NCBI GenBank assembly: GCA_963844405.1
Contig: CAWJNZ010000008.1
Location: 186,001 to 250,000 of the forward strand
From: DASSUW01 sp963844405
GTDB taxonomy: Bacteria > Actinomycetota > Thermoleophilia > Solirubrobacterales > Solirubrobacteraceae
Length of the DNA stretch: 64,000 bases
Direction of reading: 5' to 3'
The position numbers and the translations under genes are program-made. Shown piece by piece: positions 32,536 through 40,783 of this stretch. The notes beneath the pieces were generated by a model. That model did no database searches and was not told where the DNA came from. It saw nothing but the letters and a program-made list of their open reading frames with translations. Each line of letters starts with the position of its first letter. Position 1 is the first letter of the stretch.

Positions 32536-35500
32536 TCCCCGGTCCGTTGAAGCGGATCTGATCGACGTCCATGCCGCCCGTCGGGAACGCGAAGACCAGC
32601 TTGTGCTTCCCGGCGGGCGGCGTGATGGCCAGCTCGAAGTCCTTGTAGGTCTCCCAGCCGCCGGTGTTGGTGACGTCGATCTTCCCGACCAGGTCCCCGT
32701 TGACCGGATCGTCGAGCCGGACCTCGACCGGCCCGCCGTCGCCGCCCGCGGCGACGGTCAGCATCAGCGAGGTGATGCCCGTCAGGTTCACGGGCTCCCA
32801 GGCGATGTAGTTGACGCCGCCGTCGGTCCCGTCGTCCTCCGTCGAGCCGACCTGCGCGCCGCCGGCCGCGCCCGGGAGCTGGTAGACCACGACCCCGCGC
32901 TGCTCGACGTAGTGCTCGGCCTGCAGGAGCTTGGGCCAGATCCGCAGGCCGTCCTGGCCGCTCAATGTCGGCGCGCCGGGCCGGCCGCCGCCGTCCGTGT
33001 AGTTGGCGGAGATCAGGCCGAAGAGATTGGCGTTGTCGCCGTGATCGGCGTCTCCGCCGGCCTGGAGCGTGCCGCGGCAGCCGGTGGTCTTGGTGATCGG
33101 GTGCGAGTGCTCGTCGTGCCCGAGCAGGTACGAGACCTCCATCCGCGCGCAGGCCGCGTGGTCGCCCGAGACCGTGCCGTCCTCGTCGTCGGTGACGGTC
33201 ACGTCGAACGGGATCGTGTCGCCGAACGAGAAGAAGCCGCCCTCGGCCGGCGAGGTGATCTCCACGTGCGGCGCTGCGTTGCCGACGACGACGGTGACGT
33301 CGTCCGTCCCGGTGGCACCGGTGCTGTCGGTGACGGTCAGCGTCGCGCGGTAGGTGCCGACCGCGGCGTAGGTGTGGCTCGGGTTCGGCTCGGTCGAGTG
33401 CGCCGTGCCGTCGCCGAAGTCCCAGTCGTAGGTGATCGCGTCGCCGTCCGGGTCGCGCGTGCCCTCGCTGGAGAACTGGACGGTCTGGGTCGCGGCGCTG
33501 CTGGTCGCCGGGTCGGCGCTCGTCTCCACGAGCGGGCGCCGGCCGCCCTTGACGTAGTCGACGCGGTAGAGCGCCGAGTCCGGGCCGCCGCCGAACCAGT
33601 TGCTGCCGTAGTCCAGCACGTAGAGCGAGCCCTCAGGGCCGAACTCCATGTCCATCGGGTTCTGCCACCTGAGCGCGGCGTCGTCGAGGAAGGCGCTCAC
33701 CTCGAGCGGGCCGCCGTTCGGTTCGAGCGCCGTCTCCTTGATCCAGTCACGCCCCCACTCGTACGGGAACCAATGGTCGTCGTAGTAGGCGGGGAACTTG
33801 GTCGTCGACGGGTTGCGCGCGTCGTAGTGGTAGACGGGCCCCGCCATCGGCGACTCGGAGAAGCCGGGCCGCATCTCCTCCTCCCACGGGCCGTCGGTGC
33901 CGTACCAGATGTCGGCCGCGACGGCGGGCGGGAGCGCGCGGGCGCCGGTGTTCCTGGGCGACGCGTTGACCGGCGCGGCGCAGTCGAACGCCGGGCCGGA
34001 GGCGCCGGTGGCGAAGTCGTAGTCGCGGTAGGCCTCGTTGGCGCCGATGCAGTAGGGCCAGCCGTAGTTGCCCGGTTGCCGCACGACGTCGAACTCGACC
34101 TGGCCGTCGGGCCCGCGCGCCGGGTCGGCGCCGCCGTCGGGGCCGTAGTCGCCGACGTAGACGTGGCCGGTCTCCTTGTCGACCGCGATCCGGAACGGGT
34201 TGCGGAAGCCCATCGCGTAGATCTCGCGGCGGCCGCCGGACTTGAACAGGTTGCCGCCCGGGACGGAGTAGCGCGCCGCCGCCGGATCCGGCTTGATGCG
34301 CAGGATCTTGCCGCGCAGGTCGTTCGTGTTGGCGGAGGAGCGCTGGGCGTCGAAGGCCGGGTTGCGCGTCGGCCGCTCGTCGATGGGCGCGGAGCCCTGC
34401 GACTCGAACGGGTTCGTGTCGTCACCCGTCGACAGGTACAGGTTGCCGGCCGCGTCCCAGGCGAAGTCGCCGCCGTTGTGGCAGCAGATGCCGCGATCCT
34501 GGTCGACCTCGAGCAGCTTCTGCTCGCTGCTGAGGTCGAGCTCCTTGGCCGCCGGGTTCCACTTGAACCGCGAGAGCCGGTTGACGCCCTTGAACGCGGC
34601 GAACTGCTCCGGCGTGCCGTCGAAGGGCGCGTCGCCGGCGGGGGTGCTCAGCGGCGGGGCGTAGTAGACGTAGACCCAGCGGTTGCTCGCGAAGCCCGGG
34701 TCGAGCGTGATGGCCTGCAGGCCGTCCTCGTCGTGGCTGTAGACGGGGATCGTGGCCGCCACCTTCGTGGCTCCGGCCGCGTCGGTGTAGCGGACGACGC
34801 CGTCGCGCGAGGTGTGCAGCACGCTCTTGTCGGGCAGCACGGCGAGCCCGATCGGCTCGCCGGTCTCCTCGGCGCCCTTGGCGAGGGTCACGCGCTCGAA
34901 GTTGCTCCACTGGGTGGCGCCGCACTCGCCGGGGACGAGGTTCGCCGCCCACTTGATGCCGCCGAGCACGTGGGCCATGAACCGCTGCTCGCCGTAGGCC
35001 TCGTTGGTGTGGCCGCCGCCGGTGTACCAGGCGCGCCCGCCCTTGTAGTTGTGGCACCACGCGGTCGGGTGGTCGGCGCCCATGGCGCCGTTCTCGAGCG
35101 TGGCGAGGACGTGGACGTTTCCGCGCGGGTTGCTGCGGAAGGAGTACCACTCGTCCGTGCGGCGCCAGCGCTGCGGCAGGCGGGCCGTGGACGGGTGCTT
35201 GGCATCCGACACCTTGACCGTCGCCTCCTGGACGGGCGGATGGCCCCGGAAGTACGCGCCGACGAGGCCGCCGTACCAGGGCCAGTTGTACTCGGTGTCG
35301 GACGCGGCGTGGATCCCCGCGAAGCCGCCGCCCTTGCCGATGTAGTCCTCGAACGCGGCCTGCTGCGTGGCGTCGAGCGGGTCGCCGGTGGTGGAGAGGA
35401 AGACGACCGCGTCGTAGCGGGCGAGCGTGTCCGGCGTGAAGACCGCCGAGTCCTCGCTCCAGTCGACGGCGATCCCCTCGCCTCCGGCCGCCCGGCAGAT

Positions 35501-35674
35501 GGCGTCTCGGCCCGTGGGAATCGAGTCGTGCCGGAAGCCCGTGGTCTCGGAGAACAGGAGCACACGCCCCTGTTTCGCCTTCTCACAAGCACGGCCGACG
35601 GTGGTCTGGGCCTGCGCGGTTGCAGGCATCAGCAGCGCGAACGCGCACGCCAGAAGCAGCCCTTTACGAGGCAT
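32525..35674 (-). CDS. Exported ThuA / glucose-sorbosone dehydrogenase / PKD / CBM fusion
   Basis: A 1049-residue secreted multidomain protein. Signal peptide 1-22; ThuA-like domain about 35-255 (GRVLLFSETTGFRHDSIP, GGGFAGIHAASDTEYNWPWYGG); GSDH beta-propeller about 260-700 (ITLDPGFASNRWVYVYYAPP, DQDRGICCHNGGDFAWDAAG, MGFRNPFRIAVD, PGNYGWPYC); PKD domain about 725-800 (YDWDFGDGT…YAAVGTYRATLTV); C-terminal carbohydrate-binding-like sandwich about 920-1047 ending MDVDQIRFNG. Likely a sugar oxidase/dehydrogenase that needs PQQ, tethered to polysaccharide. Its 3' end overlaps the convergent isomerase gene by 11 nt. Confidence 0.88.
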   Translation of the reverse strand: MPRKGLLLACAFALLMPATAQAQTTVGRACEKAKQGRVLLFSETTGFRHDSIPTGRDAICRAAGGEGIAVDWSEDSAVFTPDTLARYDAVVFLSTTGDPLDATQQAAFEDYIGKGGGFAGIHAASDTEYNWPWYGGLVGAYFRGHPPVQEATVKVSDAKHPSTARLPQRWRRTDEWYSFRSNPRGNVHVLATLENGAMGADHPTAWCHNYKGGRAWYTGGGHTNEAYGEQRFMAHVLGGIKWAANLVPGECGATQWSNFERVTLAKGAEETGEPIGLAVLPDKSVLHTSRDGVVRYTDAAGATKVAATIPVYSHDEDGLQAITLDPGFASNRWVYVYYAPPLSTPAGDAPFDGTPEQFAAFKGVNRLSRFKWNPAAKELDLSSEQKLLEVDQDRGICCHNGGDFAWDAAGNLYLSTGDDTNPFESQGSAPIDERPTRNPAFDAQRSSANTNDLRGKILRIKPDPAAARYSVPGGNLFKSGGRREIYAMGFRNPFRIAVDKETGHVYVGDYGPDGGADPARGPDGQVEFDVVRQPGNYGWPYCIGANEAYRDYDFATGASGPAFDCAAPVNASPRNTGARALPPAVAADIWYGTDGPWEEEMRPGFSESPMAGPVYHYDARNPSTTKFPAYYDDHWFPYEWGRDWIKETALEPNGGPLEVSAFLDDAALRWQNPMDMEFGPEGSLYVLDYGSNWFGGGPDSALYRVDYVKGGRRPLVETSADPATSSAATQTVQFSSEGTRDPDGDAITYDWDFGDGTAHSTEPNPSHTYAAVGTYRATLTVTDSTGATGTDDVTVVVGNAAPHVEITSPAEGGFFSFGDTIPFDVTVTDDEDGTVSGDHAACARMEVSYLLGHDEHSHPITKTTGCRGTLQAGGDADHGDNANLFGLISANYTDGGGRPGAPTLSGQDGLRIWPKLLQAEHYVEQRGVVVYQLPGAAGGAQVGSTEDDGTDGGVNYIAWEPVNLTGITSLMLTVAAGGDGGPVEVRLDDPVNGDLVGKIDVTNTGGWETYKDFELAITPPAGKHKLVFAFPTGGMDVDQIRFNGPGITN

Positions 35675-35795
35675 TCTGCTCTTCCTCCCCGGTCCCCCCG
35701 AGCCCCCGCACGGGTAGACCGATAGCTTCCTCCCGAACGGTCTACTGTAGCCGAGCGGTCCCGCGACCTAGGGACCCGACGACGTGGAGGCTGCG

Positions 35796-36434
35796 ATGAC
35801 TCGTGACGCGCCGAACCGAGAGGCGATCGACTTCCTCATCGCCGAGTACCAGTGGGCCAGCGGCCTGCTGCCGTTCTACCGGCAGGTCGAGCTGACCGTC
35901 GTCGGGGCGTCGGCGCTGCTCCTGTCCGCGGTGGCCAGCGTCGTCGCGGTGCTCGAGGGCGGCCCGAAGGCGGAGGCGACGGTCCTGAGCGCGTCGGCGT
36001 GGGGCCTCACCGTCCTGCTCCTGCTCGAGATCATGGCGCTGACCCGCATCCGGCGAGCCGCCCTCTACATCAGAGACCACATCGCCGTGAGGGCTTGGGA
36101 GCTCGCCGGAGACGGGATTCTTCTCGAGTGGGAGAACCTGCATGCGAAGGACCTGTTCTTCCGTGGCGAGGAGGAGGAGGTGCCGCGGCGACGGTGGTTT
36201 CCGGTGGCGATCCTGGTGTCCAGCGCGCCGGTCGTCCTCGCCGTCGGGTTGATGGCGGTCTCCTTGGCACTGGCCGGCGCCCTCGTGCACCCCGACGCTC
36301 CGATGTCGGCCGTGCTCTTCGTCGGCTATGTGGCCGCGCTCGTGGCCGTCGGCCTCGGCATCTACGGGATCCGCCTGTCGATCAGGCATGAGGTGCGGGT
36401 CAAAGAGAAGGACCACCGCGGCGGCGGTACGTGA
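35796..36434 (+). CDS. Four-helix membrane protein of unknown function
   Basis: A 212-residue protein with helix pairs ELTVVGASALLLSAVASVVAVLE / ATVLSASAWGLTVLLLLEIMAL and VAILVSSAPVVLAVGLMAVSLALAGALV / SAVLFVGYVAALVAVGLGIYGI, separated by a 60-residue hydrophilic loop rich in E and R. The ATG at 35796 is supported by GGAGG at 35786-35790 (GTG 35784 is the alternative). The 3' end overlaps the convergent gene by 35 nt. Not recognised. Confidence 0.7.
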   Translation: MTRDAPNREAIDFLIAEYQWASGLLPFYRQVELTVVGASALLLSAVASVVAVLEGGPKAEATVLSASAWGLTVLLLLEIMALTRIRRAALYIRDHIAVRAWELAGDGILLEWENLHAKDLFFRGEEEEVPRRRWFPVAILVSSAPVVLAVGLMAVSLALAGALVHPDAPMSAVLFVGYVAALVAVGLGIYGIRLSIRHEVRVKEKDHRGGGT

Positions 36435-36840
36435 CCTTCACGTCGTCCTTCCACTCGCCGGGCGTCTCGGCGAGCTGCCACACGGCCTCGAAGGCGTCGT
36501 CCCCGATCGTGGCGGAGAGGCGCTGGGCGAACGCGGGGTCGTCGCGCCAGCTGCGCAGCACGCCGTCCTCGAGCGAGATGCCGTACGTCCGGCGCACGCC
36601 GCGCGAGTCGAAGTACTCCATGACGAGACCCTCGCCCGACTCACGGGGTCCGATCAGGCAGATCGCGTCCGGGAACAGCTCGTGGTCGTTGCGCGTGCGC
36701 TGGACGATGAAATGGCCGCCCTCGAGCCACTCGAACGTGGTGGTGCCCGGCACGACGCCGTCGAACAGCGGATGGGTGGCCTCGGTGGCCCACGTGCCGA
36801 TCAGCGCCTCGAACGGCTCGAGCGCGGGATCTCGACTCAT
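36400..36840 (-). CDS. DUF1579-like small beta-barrel protein
   Basis: A 146-residue soluble protein. The opening PALEPFEALIGTWATEATHPLFDG and the strand EWLEGGHFIVQRTRND resemble the lipocalin-like DUF1579 / nitrobindin-type barrels that measure 'sample weight' motifs (L-x-G-x-W). No heme histidine can be assigned with confidence. Start ATG 36840 overlaps the stop of the upstream PPOX gene (ATGA). Third gene of a three-gene overlapping operon. Confidence 0.65.
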   Translation of the reverse strand: MSRDPALEPFEALIGTWATEATHPLFDGVVPGTTTFEWLEGGHFIVQRTRNDHELFPDAICLIGPRESGEGLVMEYFDSRGVRRTYGISLEDGVLRSWRDDPAFAQRLSATIGDDAFEAVWQLAETPGEWKDDVKVTYRRRGGPSL

Positions 36841-37217
36841 CGCCCCCGAACTGTACGCGCGCTGCGCCGCCCTTCGAGCCCCCAGCTCACGATCCGCTCG
36901 GGATGGATCCGGATCAGCGGCGTCGGCAACGCGATCGCCTCGCCGCGCCCGCGGACCTCGATCCCCCGCGGATGCCACGGATCGGTGCTCGCCAGATCGT
37001 CGATGACGATCGCCGCTCGCCCCGTCCGGGCCACGTCGCGGAACTTCTTCGTCCGCTCGAGCTCGCTGCCGCCGATGTCGATCGTTTCGCGCACCGCGTT
37101 GTAGATCCACGCGACCGGCACCACGTGCGGCGTGCCGTCCGCGCCGACCGTCGCGATCCGGCCGAGCTGCCGCCCACCCGCCAGGTAGCGGCGCTCGGCC
37201 TCGCTGAACACGCTCAA
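36837..37217 (-). CDS. PPOX-class, F420/FMN-type flavoprotein
   Basis: A 126-residue split-barrel protein of the pyridoxamine-oxidase-like class common in actinobacteria: LAGGRQLGRIATVGADGTPHVVPV, then RTKKFRDVARTGRAAIVIDD and HPRGIEVRGRGEAI. These are the cofactor-pocket strands of PPOX-class F420-dependent oxidoreductases. Start TTG 37217 overlaps the preceding stop (TTGA); GTG 37211 is an alternative. Substrate unknown. Confidence 0.82.
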   Translation of the reverse strand: MSVFSEAERRYLAGGRQLGRIATVGADGTPHVVPVAWIYNAVRETIDIGGSELERTKKFRDVARTGRAAIVIDDLASTDPWHPRGIEVRGRGEAIALPTPLIRIHPERIVSWGLEGRRSARTVRGR

Positions 37218-37528
37218 CGGCGCATCAGCAGACGGGCGATCAGCCGGCCGAGCGCGTACCAGACGATGGCGGCGAGCCCCCAGTTGACGGCCTTCTCGAC
37301 CTTGTTGTTGTCAAGCGTGAAGAGGCCGTTGAACGGACCGGCCAGGAAGGCGGCGGCGTCGCGGACGACCTGCACGAGGTCGTTCGACCGGTTCGCCTCG
37401 AGCGCGACCAGCGCGATGCCGGCGACCAGGATCAGCGCGACCACGGTCGCGGCGATGATGACGGCTCGCGCCAACGACGCGCGGGCAAGCGCGGTGCCCG
37501 CATAGCGATTCGCCCTTGCAGTGCCCAT
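37214..37528 (-). CDS. Small two-helix membrane protein
   Basis: 104 residues with an arginine-rich N-terminus, helix 1 AVIIAATVVALILVAGIALVAL and a weaker C-terminal helix AVNWGLAAIVWYALGRLIARLL; between them lies an amphipathic stretch (VRDAAAFLAGPFNGLF). Preceded by GGAGATCC about 8 nt before the ATG. First gene of the operon with the PPOX and DUF1579-like genes. Function unknown. Confidence 0.7.
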   Translation of the reverse strand: MGTARANRYAGTALARASLARAVIIAATVVALILVAGIALVALEANRSNDLVQVVRDAAAFLAGPFNGLFTLDNNKVEKAVNWGLAAIVWYALGRLIARLLMRR

Positions 37529-37582
37529 CTGGATCTCCTTTCCGTCTGGGCAAGGGCTACCCGCATGCGGGCACCTGCTCTC

Positions 37583-38500
37583 TCAGAACGTCACGCAGTC
37601 CAGGTAGGTGAAGCCCTTCTGGGCCGCCTCGAACGGATCGAACGTCGGATCGCCGAAACGCGGATCGTGCTCGACCACGTAGTAGCGCACCGGCCCCTGC
37701 GCCGCCGCGAAGACCTCCGGGAAGTCGATGATCCCCTCACCGACGATCTCGATCGGCCCCGGGAACGGCCCCGCCGCCATGTCCTTGACATGGAACAGCT
37801 GAATCCGGTTGCCATACCGCTCGAGCACATCCACCGGATTGTCGAGCCCGCCGCCGTTGGTCGCCCAGTAGATGTCCAACTGGAACACCACATTCTTGGG
37901 ATCGGTATTGGCCATCAGGATGTCGAACACCGTCCGACCCCCGAACGTGCGCTCGAACTCGATGTCGTGGTTGTGGACCATCAACGTCTGGCCCGCCTGC
38001 CGCGCCCGCGCGCCCAGCTCGTTCAGATACTGCGCATACGCCACCCACTGCGCCTCGGTCGTATAGACCTCCGGGAAGATCGGCGTCGCGCCCGACCCGA
38101 AGTACTTGATCCCCAGCACCTTGTTATCGGCCAGGATCTGATCGAAATCGACCGGGCTCTCCGGCCGCCCCACATCGACATGCCGCGCCGACGCCTTCAG
38201 GTCGTACTTCTCCAACAGCGCCCGGTACTGCTCCGCGCTCAGGCCGCTCAGCGTGAACGGCTCCACGTTGCGATAGCCCATCTCACTGAGCCGCCGCAAG
38301 ACCTCCTCGGTCCGCGCGATCGTCGCCGCGTCGGTCCCGAACCCGATGTACTCCGCGAACGTCCACAACTGGATCGAGATCTTGTTCGTCGGCACGCCGC
38401 GACCGGCGCAATCCGGCGACTGAGCGGCGGCGGTCCCCGCCGTCGCCAGGCAGATGCTCGCGGCCACGACCAGGCACAAACTCCATCTGATTGCCCTCAT
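37583..38500 (-). CDS. Sec-exported sugar-phosphate isomerase/epimerase-like TIM barrel
   Basis: A second exported xylose-isomerase-like barrel, 305 residues, with a Sec signal peptide (WSLCLVVAASICLATAGTAAAQ) rather than a Tat signal. Motifs run in the same order as in the gene at 31594: ISIQLWTFAEY, GYRNVEPFTLSG, VHNHDIEFE, FQLDIYWATNGG, FHVKDM, IDFPEVF and YVVEHD. Third-position GC looks lower than in neighbours, a weak hint of separate ancestry. GGGAGGGGC lies before the ATG. Possibly acts on 3-keto or other oxidised sugars outside the membrane. Confidence 0.85.
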   Translation of the reverse strand: MRAIRWSLCLVVAASICLATAGTAAAQSPDCAGRGVPTNKISIQLWTFAEYIGFGTDAATIARTEEVLRRLSEMGYRNVEPFTLSGLSAEQYRALLEKYDLKASARHVDVGRPESPVDFDQILADNKVLGIKYFGSGATPIFPEVYTTEAQWVAYAQYLNELGARARQAGQTLMVHNHDIEFERTFGGRTVFDILMANTDPKNVVFQLDIYWATNGGGLDNPVDVLERYGNRIQLFHVKDMAAGPFPGPIEIVGEGIIDFPEVFAAAQGPVRYYVVEHDPRFGDPTFDPFEAAQKGFTYLDCVTF

Positions 38501-38777
38501 CAGGCCCCTCCCTCGGTGTCCCGGCGTGCTCGCCGGCTCTTGCTGTCAGGCGTCATGCCCTCTACCCGGCCCCCCGCACACACACGATACGACCGCGTAA
38601 TGATCCGGACGGGGCGGCGCCGCGTCAGCACGCCTTGACGTGCCCGCGGGAGCCTTGACTCCGGAAGCCTGCACCGACAAACTCCGGCCCACAAAACCGG
38701 AGTCGCCGGATGTGGCCGGCGTGGTGTACCGGCTCTAGCGATGGGTTCCGGCGTCTCGCGTCCTTCAGGGGGGACCG
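38501..38777. other. 277-bp divergent intergenic region with hairpin
   Basis: Separates two exported-protein genes transcribed away from each other. It holds a perfect 7-bp hairpin ACTCCGG (38681-38687) / CCGGAGT (38697-38703) with the A-rich loop CCCACAAAA, and a nearby half-copy GACTCCGG (about 38657-38664). It is the longest gene-free stretch in the window. The hairpin may be an operator for either gene. No ORF, RNA gene or clear promoter was recognised. Confidence 0.5.
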
Positions 38778-40166
38778 ATGCGAGCAATCCGCCTCGTCGT
38801 CGCGACCATGTGTGCGCTGACCGTCGCCGGACTTGGGACTGCCGTCGCGCAGAAGCGCGCAGCTCCACCCGTCGACTCGTTCACGTACACGAAGAACTTG
38901 CATCCGCAGGGCTACTCACCGCAGGGCAACACGCCGAATCTGCCGGGGCTCACCTTCACGGCGAACTCGGACCTCGCCTTCTGGGGCAACCTGGCGTTCC
39001 AGGGCCACTACGACGGCTTCCGCATCATCAACATCGCCTCGCCCGCGAATCCGCGCGAGATCTCGTTCACGGAATGCGTGGGCAACCAGGGCGACATCGT
39101 CGTCTACGAGGACATCCTCGTGCGGGCGTGGAACTCGGCGGCCCCGGCCGGGGCGAGCTGTGACGGCGTGCCGGTGCCCCAGGGGTTCGAAGGCGTGCAC
39201 ATCTTCGACATCAGCAACCTCCGCAATCCGGTCCTGGTCGGCAGCGTCGAGATCAGCAACCGGCCGACCCGACCCGATCCCACGGTGACAGGCTGCGGCT
39301 CGCATACGATCACCGCTGTCCCGGACCTCGACGCCGGCACGCTCGTCGTCTACAACCAGTCCGCGGGCATGTGTGCGACCGGCGAGCAGGAGGCGTTCCA
39401 CGTCTTCGAGATCCCGCTCGACGACCCGGCGAGCCCGACCACGCCGCAGACGATCGATCTGACCGACGCGGAGGGCTGCCACGACTCCGGCGTCGTCCTC
39501 GGCGACGCCAACCTGCTCGCGTGCGCCAGCCATTCGCACACGAACGTGTTCGACATCGGCGACAACGAGTTCCCGGGAGGAAGCCTCACGGAGCCCGAGT
39601 TCCTGTACACGGTCGAGGAGTGCGAAGGTGCGCTGTGCGTGGGCACCGGCGGCAACTGGCACTCCGCCGCGTTCACGTGGGACGGCGAGGTGCTGATCCT
39701 GGGCTGGGAGCCGGGTGGCGGCTCGCTGCCTGAGTGTGAGGCGAGCGACCCGGCCCTCAAGAAGAGCTGGTTCTTCTATGACGCCAAGACGGGCGAGAAG
39801 CTCGGCCAGTTCACGCTGCCGCGGCCGCAGACCTCGGCGGAGAACTGCACGGTCCACAACTACAACGTCGTGCCCACCGACAAGCGCTACCTGCTCGTGG
39901 GCGGCAACTACCAGGCCGGCATCAGCGTCGTCGACTTCACGGATCCGGCGAACGCCTTCGAGGTCGCGTTCGCCGACCCGGCCCCGCTCGTGCCGACCCA
40001 GCTCGGCGGCGACTGGTCGACGTACTACTACAACGGCCGCATATACGAGTCCGACATCACGCGCGGGCTCCTGATCTGGAACCTGTCCGGCAAGTGGGAC
40101 GCGGGGGCCAGGCATCTGCCGTACCTGAACCCGCAGAGCTCCGAGTTCACGCTCGGGTCGCCGTAG
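38778..40166 (+). CDS. Secreted LVIVD-repeat beta-propeller protein
   Basis: A 462-residue protein with signal peptide (RLVVATMCALTVAGLGTAVAQ) and repeated blade elements DGFRIINIASPANPREI, EGVHIFDISNLRNPVLVG, AFHVFEIPLDDPASP and AGISVVDFTDPANAFEV, the LVIVD pattern of surface beta-propellers. Ten or so cysteines suggest disulfides outside the cell. Histidine-containing motifs (GCHDSG, NWHSAAF) recur near the propeller centre and might bind metal. Followed by a strong terminator. Binding or structural role; enzymatic activity not evident. Confidence 0.8.
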   Translation: MRAIRLVVATMCALTVAGLGTAVAQKRAAPPVDSFTYTKNLHPQGYSPQGNTPNLPGLTFTANSDLAFWGNLAFQGHYDGFRIINIASPANPREISFTECVGNQGDIVVYEDILVRAWNSAAPAGASCDGVPVPQGFEGVHIFDISNLRNPVLVGSVEISNRPTRPDPTVTGCGSHTITAVPDLDAGTLVVYNQSAGMCATGEQEAFHVFEIPLDDPASPTTPQTIDLTDAEGCHDSGVVLGDANLLACASHSHTNVFDIGDNEFPGGSLTEPEFLYTVEECEGALCVGTGGNWHSAAFTWDGEVLILGWEPGGGSLPECEASDPALKKSWFFYDAKTGEKLGQFTLPRPQTSAENCTVHNYNVVPTDKRYLLVGGNYQAGISVVDFTDPANAFEVAFADPAPLVPTQLGGDWSTYYYNGRIYESDITRGLLIWNLSGKWDAGARHLPYLNPQSSEFTLGSP

Positions 40167-40181
40167 CGACGTGATTCCGCC

Positions 40182-40209
40182 AGGGGCGGCGGCCTGCGCC
40201 GCCGCCCCT
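40182..40209. terminator. Perfect 12-bp GC hairpin between convergent genes
   Basis: AGGGGCGGCGGC (40182-40193) pairs exactly with GCCGCCGCCCCT (40198-40209) across a 4-nt loop. It begins 16 nt after the LVIVD gene stop, and its last two bases are the start of the complement of the pdxH stop (40208-40210). Likely a two-way terminator without a T-run. Confidence 0.7.
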
Positions 40210-40783
40210 AGGGCGACAACCGCTCGGACCGCCAGGTGCCGTCGTCCTGCAGCAGGAAGTGCTCGCGGTCGTGCAGGCGGTCCGGCCGGCCCTGCCAGAG
40301 CTCGACGGCGTCGGGGCGGAGGCGGTAGCCGCCCCAGTGGTCCGGGCGCGGGACGCGGTCCGGGAAGCGGGCCTCGATCTCCGCGACGCGCTCGTCGAGC
40401 TCCGCGCGCGATTGCAGGACGGACCCCTGGGCGGAGGCCCAGGCGCCGACCTGGGCGCCGCGCGGACGGCTGGCGAAGTAGGCGTCGGACTCCTCCGCGG
40501 TCAGCCGCTCGACCGGGCCTTCGAGCCGCGCGGCGCGGTACAGCGGCTGCCAGTACAGGGTCGCCGCCGCGCGCGGGTTGGCGTCGAGCTCGCGGCCCTT
40601 GCGCGACTCGTAGTTGGTGAAGAAGCGGATCCCGTCCTCGTCGATGCCCTTCAGCAGCACGATCCGGACCGAGGGGCGGCCGTCGGGCGTGGCGGTGGCG
40701 AGGGCCATCCGCTCGGCCTCGATGATCCCGGACGCGGCCGCCTCCTCGAACCACTCGCGGACCTGAAGGAGGGGACTCCTCAC
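40208..40783 (-). CDS. pdxH: Pyridoxamine/pyridoxine 5'-phosphate oxidase
   Basis: FMN enzyme making pyridoxal 5'-phosphate, last step of vitamin B6 synthesis/salvage. 191 residues: EAERMALATATPDGRPSVRIVLLKG (FMN/substrate strand), RFFTNYESRKGRELDANP, the RPRGAQVGAWAS segment and the C-terminal signature RVPRPDHWGGYRLRP…DRLHDR. The GTG start overlaps the preceding stop (GTGA), so it is translated with the upstream dehydrogenase. PLP-dependent transaminases feed succinic semialdehyde to GabD-type enzymes, a possible reason for the pairing. Confidence 0.93.
   Translation of the reverse strand: MRSPLLQVREWFEEAAASGIIEAERMALATATPDGRPSVRIVLLKGIDEDGIRFFTNYESRKGRELDANPRAAATLYWQPLYRAARLEGPVERLTAEESDAYFASRPRGAQVGAWASAQGSVLQSRAELDERVAEIEARFPDRVPRPDHWGGYRLRPDAVELWQGRPDRLHDREHFLLQDDGTWRSERLSP

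Noticed and set aside
31594..38500. Two TIM-barrel genes as a recent duplication
   Set aside because: Signals differ (Tat versus Sec) and residue similarity outside the motifs is low, so recent duplication is not supported.
37583..40166. Genomic island or recent transfer
   Set aside because: Slightly lower third-position GC in one gene, but no integrase, tRNA, direct repeats or abrupt compositional border.
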